From: Ottelia alismoides
Taxonomy: Eukaryota > Streptophyta > Magnoliopsida > Alismatales > Hydrocharitaceae
Assembly (NCBI GenBank): GCA_037367405.1
Contig: JAZKJV010002332.1
Coordinates: forward strand, 372,001-436,000
Direction of reading: 5' to 3'
Length of the DNA: 64,000 bases
Shown piece after piece: positions 58,843 to 64,000 of this stretch. Under the pieces are notes generated by a model. The model was not told the DNA's origin and did not search any database. It worked only from the letters and a program-made list of their open reading frames with translations. Numbering within the stretch: the stretch's first letter is position 1; the number at the start of each line of letters is the position of its first letter. Position numbers and translations under genes: made by a program.

Positions 58843-59264
58843 TTGCAATCTTTTTTGGAATAACTTCTTTACTCGCATGCGTCCATTATGCGAGAACCTT
58901 TGTAAATTTTGGACTGCATCCGGGCTGTGATGTAACGGAACTAGCTTAATTACCCGCATGTGTTCCTCATGCGAGAACCCTTGCAAATTTTGAATTACAT
59001 CCAGGGTGCGATGTAGCGACCCTTGCGAATTTTTCATTGCATTCGGGCGATGCAACGCATCGTAAGTAGGGAACGCCCCAACGAAATCTGTATGTTTGCT
59101 TAAATCCATGTTGAAAAGATCCGACTATCATGAGGCAACATCCTAAATAATATTTTTTAAGAAAATTATTTAGGAAGTTATCTCCGACTGTTTTACGCTA
59201 GCTGTCGGCTACCTAATGCAACCCTCCTCTTTCACCCGGGCTTGGGATCGGCCATGGCTGAGTT
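58843..59264 (-). other. LINE 5' region with three short repeats
   Basis: An open frame (59109-58843) leads in phase to the endonuclease but carries three imperfect ~40-bp units, each containing CTTGCAAATTTT...CATCC.GG.GATGTA.CG (about 58897, 58977 and 59019). It is probably a 5' untranslated region, its frame a by-product. Confidence 0.6.
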
Positions 59265-59281
59265 ACAATAGGAAAATAACT
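59265..59281. repeat. Right target-site duplication of the LINE
   Basis: ACAATAGGAAAATAACT, identical to 55946-55962. Confidence 0.95.
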
Positions 59282-59878
59282 AAAATAAAAAAATAGTAGA
59301 AGACATTAAAATAAAAAATGTTCAAGAACTTTCATGTAGAACTCAAAGCCAAATTCTAACATATGTACAAACTAGGATTTTGCATAGGTATTAATTATCA
59401 ACCAATTCCTTAATTTTTATGTTTTGCATGTTTTTTGTGCTTTTAAAATAATACCAATTAAAACATTATTTATGTACAATATACATTAGTGATCTAATTT
59501 TTATGACTTTTTTTATATGTTATGAGAAGGTAAAACAAAGATAAAGGCAAAATAGATATTGTATACACACTATATACAGGTTTACAAACTTTTATTTTAA
59601 TTTGTTGTTGTTATTATTATATTATTTTATTTTTTGGTTTTTGTTCCTTTATGCTAAGTTAGTAAACCACTAAAAATAGATAATAGAAAAGAAAATAAGA
59701 CAAGATACTTAATATTTGTACATAAAAATAATAAGCATAAGTTTAGTGATAATCCGGTTTTATTTATATACAAGAATTAGACCTAATTTCTCACCCTATT
59801 AATGAAATAAATTAATTAGAAATATATGCTTTATTTAGTGAATTATTAAGGGCAATTTGCTAAATTTCTTACATAGAG
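59282..59878 (-). repeat. Probable minus-strand LTR fragment right of the LINE
   Basis: AT-rich; it contains CAAGAACTTTCATGTAGAAC (59323-59342), a decayed form of the LTR hairpin arm, and ends at the palindrome 59879-59901, which read on the minus strand is TGATAAATCCATGATTCATC, a gypsy LTR start. It continues 55051-55945 across the LINE. Confidence 0.4.
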
Positions 59879-62382
59879 TAGATGAATCATGGATTTATCA
59901 TTGACTCATACCACAGATGTGACAAAACTATTGGAGGTGTACATAGGGTTCATGAATGTCCATTTCATCTCCTTTATTCTTTTATTTTAGTCATTAAACC
60001 CAAAATAAATGCATGTAAATAATATTATATTACATAAAATGACCCATACTATTTACTGAGTAATTATTATATAAATACTGTAGTTTAAATCAAAAAAAAA
60101 GAATAAAAGAAATAAAATAAAGGAAAATGGTAATGCCATGTGTATTGAATGACCCTAAACCTCGAGTCCTATGCATCGTGATGATTGGATCGACATGGAA
60201 TAAAGTTGGGGGAAATAAGGGCCAATAAAAACAAGAAACCTTGAGTCATAAATGCATAATAATGCATTTTTGGGACCCATTTTATTCTTTATTATTTATA
60301 CATCATTTCAATAAAATTTTGTCATGAAGTTGTAGATAAAAATATATAGAAAGATACAAAAACATTTCACACAAAAATAATGCATAGTGTGCTTTCTACA
60401 CTCAAAATAAAATTCCAAAATCCCATCTTCACAGACATGTACCTTCTCCATACGAACTCAAAATCATTAAAGTCACCTTTAATTGTATGTAACTTTTTAT
60501 TAGATATTTAACGATGGTGGTTTCGTTTAATTTGGAGTTAAGGTACAAAATTTATGTTTTTGACCCTCATTGTATATTATACATAAAAAATTATTCATTT
60601 TATTTAAACTTTATACTCTTTGATATTTTTTATTTTTATAATTTTATAAATATTATTTATAACATATTTATAATTAGAATAAATTAAAAGCAATAAAAAT
60701 ACACTTAATTAAATAAAATACAATAATACATAGATGAGTTGTACATGCTTATACATATACAGTAAATACATCTATTTTTTCTAAGTGTACAAATTACTTC
60801 AAAAATATAAAAAATATAAATATATTTATGTATATTTAAAAAAAGATAAAAATATTTAAAATATAAAATATAAAATACAAAATACAAAATTAAAATCAAA
60901 TATACAATAGGTAAATATACTTATAAATGAACCTCTAAAATGTAACATACAATAAATTAACTTGTCGAAATAAATGAAAATCATAATTAAATACTACATA
61001 AATTAATAAACAATTTTTGTTTCATTTCAAAATATATTTCTAGTATATTTCAATTTTTCTTCTCTTTTATTTTCTATTTTGTCTTTTTGCGTCTGACATG
61101 GCCCAATCAGAGGTCGGCATTAGTTGACATGCTGGTCAACTATGGATGCGCCTAAGATTAGGCATGTCGGAGCGTGGCTCACCCATTTTCCTCAACTTTC
61201 CCCACTCACATTTTGCATTCTTTAGATCGAATCCTTGTGTGAAATTTCTCCTCGAACATCCCTCTTTATGCACATATATCTTCTCGATATAAGGATCCTC
61301 GATTCATGAGATTTCGTTGCTCAAAGATCACTTGTATATAATATGCCCCCCTCCTTCGATTTTTGATTCCTCTTCTACCATCCAAACCCTAAGCCTATGT
61401 CTAATCGATACTCCTAGTGTCAACAGGAGCATCTAGGGGTTCAATGAGCAAGGAAGGTATCAATCCGAGGTCAATCCGAGCTTCTCCAGTCACCTCTACT
61501 GTGAGCTCTAGAGCTCCTCGTCTCCAGGAAGGTAGAGCTCATTTTCTATGCTTTTTAGGTAGAGTTTATTTCCAACATTGCATTTTCATTCTTAGATTTG
61601 GCTTTTGATTCCTTCTACAGTGTATAATCCAATTAGTTCGATAACCGGAGCTCGGAACTCCAGCCCTTCGTTCATACCATTCTGCTTGTGCTCTGACCCC
61701 ATTATCATCTTCAAGCCCTTCCACTTCATCTGCTTTGATCCCCTTGTGTTTCCATTCATCCCGAATTACTCTTAATCAGGCAATCAGGGCTTCCTCCACC
61801 GTCGTGGAAGACTCCACCATGCTCCACCCTCTCCCTTCTCCACTGAGTAAAGCCTCGGACTCTTCATTTTTGCACTCTGTAGCTAACCATGAAGGTCTCA
61901 AGGCTGGAAGGCCTCGTTTGAAGCATTTTTGACCCATGGAGGAGCTCTAGGCACCTTGATGCTCGAGGGCTCTTCCGATGAGCCCCGAACTCCATTGAGC
62001 CCTCCAGTAAACGTGAAAGAACGACGGGAGTGTTTTGAGCCATTGAAGAGCATGCTAGGTGGTCAGTGATGCACGATATCCGTAATTGAAGCTCGTAAGT
62101 GCTCAGTTCTTTATCTGTTCATTGAAGGCCCCTTAGCACCGTTCGATAAAGAACCCATCTCCATCTATACAACCATAGTAGGATCAAGCTATACCTCCAC
62201 TGTGGGATCTCATCTGAGATCTAATCACAGGCATCCAGCGCAAAGTGGTGTCCACCATCAGATAAGCGCCACGTGTAGAAATGAATCCATCTCCATCATC
62301 CTTCAATTTGTGGGCTTTAGTGAATTTTCCATGTACCCTTTTTTTATTTTTTTTAAATTAGTCCGTACACTTTCCTCTGTAG

Positions 62383-62393
62383 CATTAAATATT
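62383..62393. repeat. Left target-site duplication of Mutator-like element
   Basis: CATTAAATATT, identical to 63731-63741. Confidence 0.85.
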
Positions 62394-62844
62394 GGGATTT
62401 TTACACCTATAATCCTGAGTAATTACATAATAACATTCATAACCTTGTATCATCGCGAATTATATGAGAAACCCTGAGTAATGCTTAACTCTTACATGAC
62501 ATAACCTATGTTATGTTCCATTTGGGATATCCGTTATATTTAACGGTTTACGTTGAAAAAAGATAAAAATGCCCCTGATGTTCATCTTATTCCCCTAGAG
62601 TTCCTCCTGGAAGCCCCCCAACCCCACGCTGAGTCGCTCCGCGAAGCCTCCTGCTACCGAGCTCCTTCTCGAAGCACCCCCCCTCCCCCGGACCCCCCGG
62701 CAGCGCAAGCCCTATAACCCCCGTTATTAACCAACAAATTGGTGGTACTATAGGGTCAACTGCAAGCTTCGCCACGATGAGCTTCCTATGGTTGCTCACG
62801 ATGGTTGTTACAGACTCGACAGACGATCTCGCCAGGTATTGTCC

Positions 62845-62863
62845 ACCCCCCCCCCCCCCCCCG
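62845..62863. repeat. Poly-C tract
   Basis: An uninterrupted run of C near the left part of the MULE interior; several shorter C runs follow (62983, 63153, 63212). Confidence 0.9.
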
Positions 62864-63059
62864 ACTTCAAAATGGAGGAAGCCCGTTGGATACGACCTCG
62901 ATGCGAAAGCCAAGCTCCTTCTCCTCACATCTACCCAGCCCCATCCCTGTCGTCGTGCCAGAGCTCATCCCTCATCGAGCCCTCCCCCCCCCCCCCGAAC
63001 CCCCGCCGAGCTGCTCCTCCCCTTCTTGAACCCAATACCCCCTCGGAGCCCAGCTCCCC

Positions 63060-63370
63060 TGCTCAACTCAGGTTCCCTTTGGATCCACCCCATCGGCAGG
63101 AACCCAAGCTTCCCCCGGCCTGGTACTCCACGCCCAGCCAACCTGCTCAAACCCCCCCCCCCCTCGCTCGACCCGAGCTCCCTTTCGGACCACCCCACCT
63201 GCAGGAACCCAACCCCCCACCCCCCCGAGTACCGCAGATTCCCTGCCCGAGTGCCCCCCGAGCCTCGCAACCTCCATGCTTTAACGCCCTCCAGAGTACC
63301 GTAACCTCCCTGCTTGAGCGTCGATGGAGCCCCACAGCCTCCCTGCTCGAGCGTCAATGGAGCCCAGTGC
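63060..63370. repeat. Degenerate tandem repeats in the MULE interior
   Basis: Two roughly 105-bp units share CTCCCTTT.GGA.CCACCCCA and GCAGGAACCCAA (about 63060 and 63166). Then two ~38-bp units share CCTCCCTGCT.GAGCGTC.AT followed by GGAGCCC (63305-63366). Confidence 0.75.
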
Positions 63371-64000
63371 CCAGCATCCATGTTCGAATCCTTGACCACC
63401 TACCCCCAGGTTTCCTTCTTCCCTTAGAACTTGAAACCACCCACAGAAACCTAATCTCCCCCACTGTCGACCTACATGCAACCTCCCTATACCACCGTCT
63501 GCAAGGCTTTATCGGATTTTTTTTCCTTTTTCTTAATTTTTAGTAATCCTAAATGTTCATTGGTATATTGGTTAGATTAACTCACTCATATGGTTGAGTT
63601 AACATATTAAACTAACATAGGGTTAGGGGTGTGAGACGGGGTTACTATTCGGGGTTTCTCATGTGATTCAAGATTATGCAAAGTTATGAATGTTATTCCG
63701 AAATTACTTAGTGTTAGCGGTGTAAAAATACATTAAATATTTCGGATATTTTGCACTTTGTCTAGTGCAATTCCCATATTTGCACTTAGATCCAATCCAC
63801 GTTACCGTACGTACCCATGCGTGTGAGGGGACTGATATTTTGCATCTAGACCATTAGATAATTTGTGGTTCATTTTAGTTAACATTTATGTAATACTATG
63901 TAATATTTTCTAGAAATTTTTCATCCCCCCCCAACATAGTATTAGTTATAAAATTACCCCTCCGGCTATTTATTATTGCAAATTTTGGGGAAATTGCATA

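Larger units (their letters stand above)
55963..59264 (-). mobile_element. RTE-clade LINE, about 3.3 kb, near full length
   Basis: Bounded by a perfect 17-bp target-site duplication. Order on the minus strand: 5' region, AP-type endonuclease, reverse transcriptase, C-terminal part, short 3' UTR ending GTCGGCTACATG... and a GTTGTTGTTGTTG tail at 55963-55978. That 3' end and total length are typical of plant RTE LINEs. Single main ORF, broken by frameshifts and stops. It inserted into LTR-like sequence. Confidence 0.93.
62788..63543 (+). other. Proline-rich open frame in the MULE interior, doubtful gene
   Basis: 251 codons open from ATG at 62788 to TAG near 63541, Pro/Ser/Arg-rich with internal repeats. 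Long frames also exist in other phases and on the opposite strand across the same bases, as expected from C-rich DNA poor in stops. The end (FFFLFLNF) is translated poly-T. No domain or signal peptide is recognisable. I do not call it a gene, but transcription of captured sequence cannot be ruled out. Confidence 0.25.
62394..63730. mobile_element. Non-autonomous Mutator-like element (MULE) with C-rich interior
   Basis: Long imperfect terminal inverted repeats: the left end GGGATTTTTACACCTATAAT and onward (62394-about 62520) pairs with the reverse complement of 63610-63730 (GTATTTTTACACCGCTAACA...). Both contain AATAACATTCATAAC and ATGAGAAACCC. They are flanked by an 11-bp direct repeat; 9-11 bp duplications with long TIRs are the mark of Mutator. 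No transposase is present. The interior (62590-63500) is very C-rich and contains tandem repeats, so it may be captured DNA (Pack-MULE-like) or a minisatellite. Confidence 0.82.
59879..64000 (+). repeat. LTR D, plus strand, interrupted, runs off window
   Basis: Starts at about 59879 (TAGATGAATCATGGATTTAT). 60440-60570 matches LTR A in sense (CCATACGAACTC, later TTTGGAGTTAAGG). It has a partial CATGAAGTTGTAGAT hairpin arm at 60321, a GTTGACATGCTGGTCAAC segment (61123-61140) shared with LTR E, and a CACGTG at 62270. 61400-62300 is mixed-composition LTR interior with only incidental frames. The sequence on both sides of the Mutator-like insertion (62394-63730) reads through. Confidence 0.6.

Noticed and set aside
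62788..63543. 251-codon proline-rich ORF as a genuine protein gene
   Set aside because: C-rich DNA lacks stops in several phases on both strands over the same bases; the frame includes translated poly-C and poly-T and lies within a Mutator-like element.

Overview
This window looks like nuclear DNA from a repeat-rich flowering plant. The evidence is the kinds of elements present: Ty3/gypsy elements of the Athila/Tat type primed by tRNA-Asp, a Ty1/copia element primed by initiator tRNA-Met, a plant RTE-clade LINE with a (GTT)n tail, and a Mutator-like DNA element. The sequence is AT-rich with scattered GC-rich islands inside LTRs. I see no convincing cellular gene, tRNA, rRNA or CRISPR array. 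Nearly all of the 64 kb can be assigned to nested, mostly decayed transposable elements. All homology calls are by eye and recall of family motifs; no search was run.

Layout, left to right. 1-4397: a minus-strand LTR retrotransposon with long LTRs and only about 490 bp between them, its 5' LTR broken by a fragment of copia LTR (2795-3250). 4398-7679: a plus-strand 3.3-kb LTR with a chromovirus (Tekay/Del)-like right end. 8252-15390: a plus-strand Athila/Tat element body (gag, protease, reverse transcriptase, RNase H, integrase) full of stops, ending in an array of purine-tract hairpins. 15705-33626: two minus-strand elements fused head to tail. Element A (5' LTR 30455-33626, PBS, gag, protease, start of RT) is cut inside RT and joined at about 25033 to the last 21 bp of the 5' LTR of element B. 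Element B (PBS, an unrecognised ORF, a protease-like ORF with a long acidic tail, hairpin array, 3' LTR 15705-19140) has no RT or integrase. 33627-37110: the 3' end and LTR of another plus-strand relative.

37255-54219: a tandem Ty1/copia array LTR-internal-LTR-internal-LTR, inserted in a copy of the LTR type seen intact at 4398-7679; the two halves of the target are 37111-37254 and 54220-55050. 55963-59264: a minus-strand RTE LINE of about 3.3 kb with a perfect 17-bp target-site duplication. 59879-64000: another plus-strand gypsy LTR running off the window, carrying a 1.34-kb Mutator-like element (62394-63730) with an 11-bp target duplication and a C-rich interior.

Shared cis features tie the gypsy LTRs together across families and orientations: a short hairpin at the very first bases of the LTR with compensatory changes, a CACGTG (G-box) in nearly every copy, a second hairpin that reads like CATGAAGTTGT...ACAACTTCATG, and a pre-LTR box of the type GCTCGAGGACGAGC followed by a purine tract. 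The most unusual items are element B (non-autonomous, comparatively open ORFs), the hairpin arrays before the 3' LTRs, the A/B fusion, the tandem copia array and the C-rich Mutator-like element.
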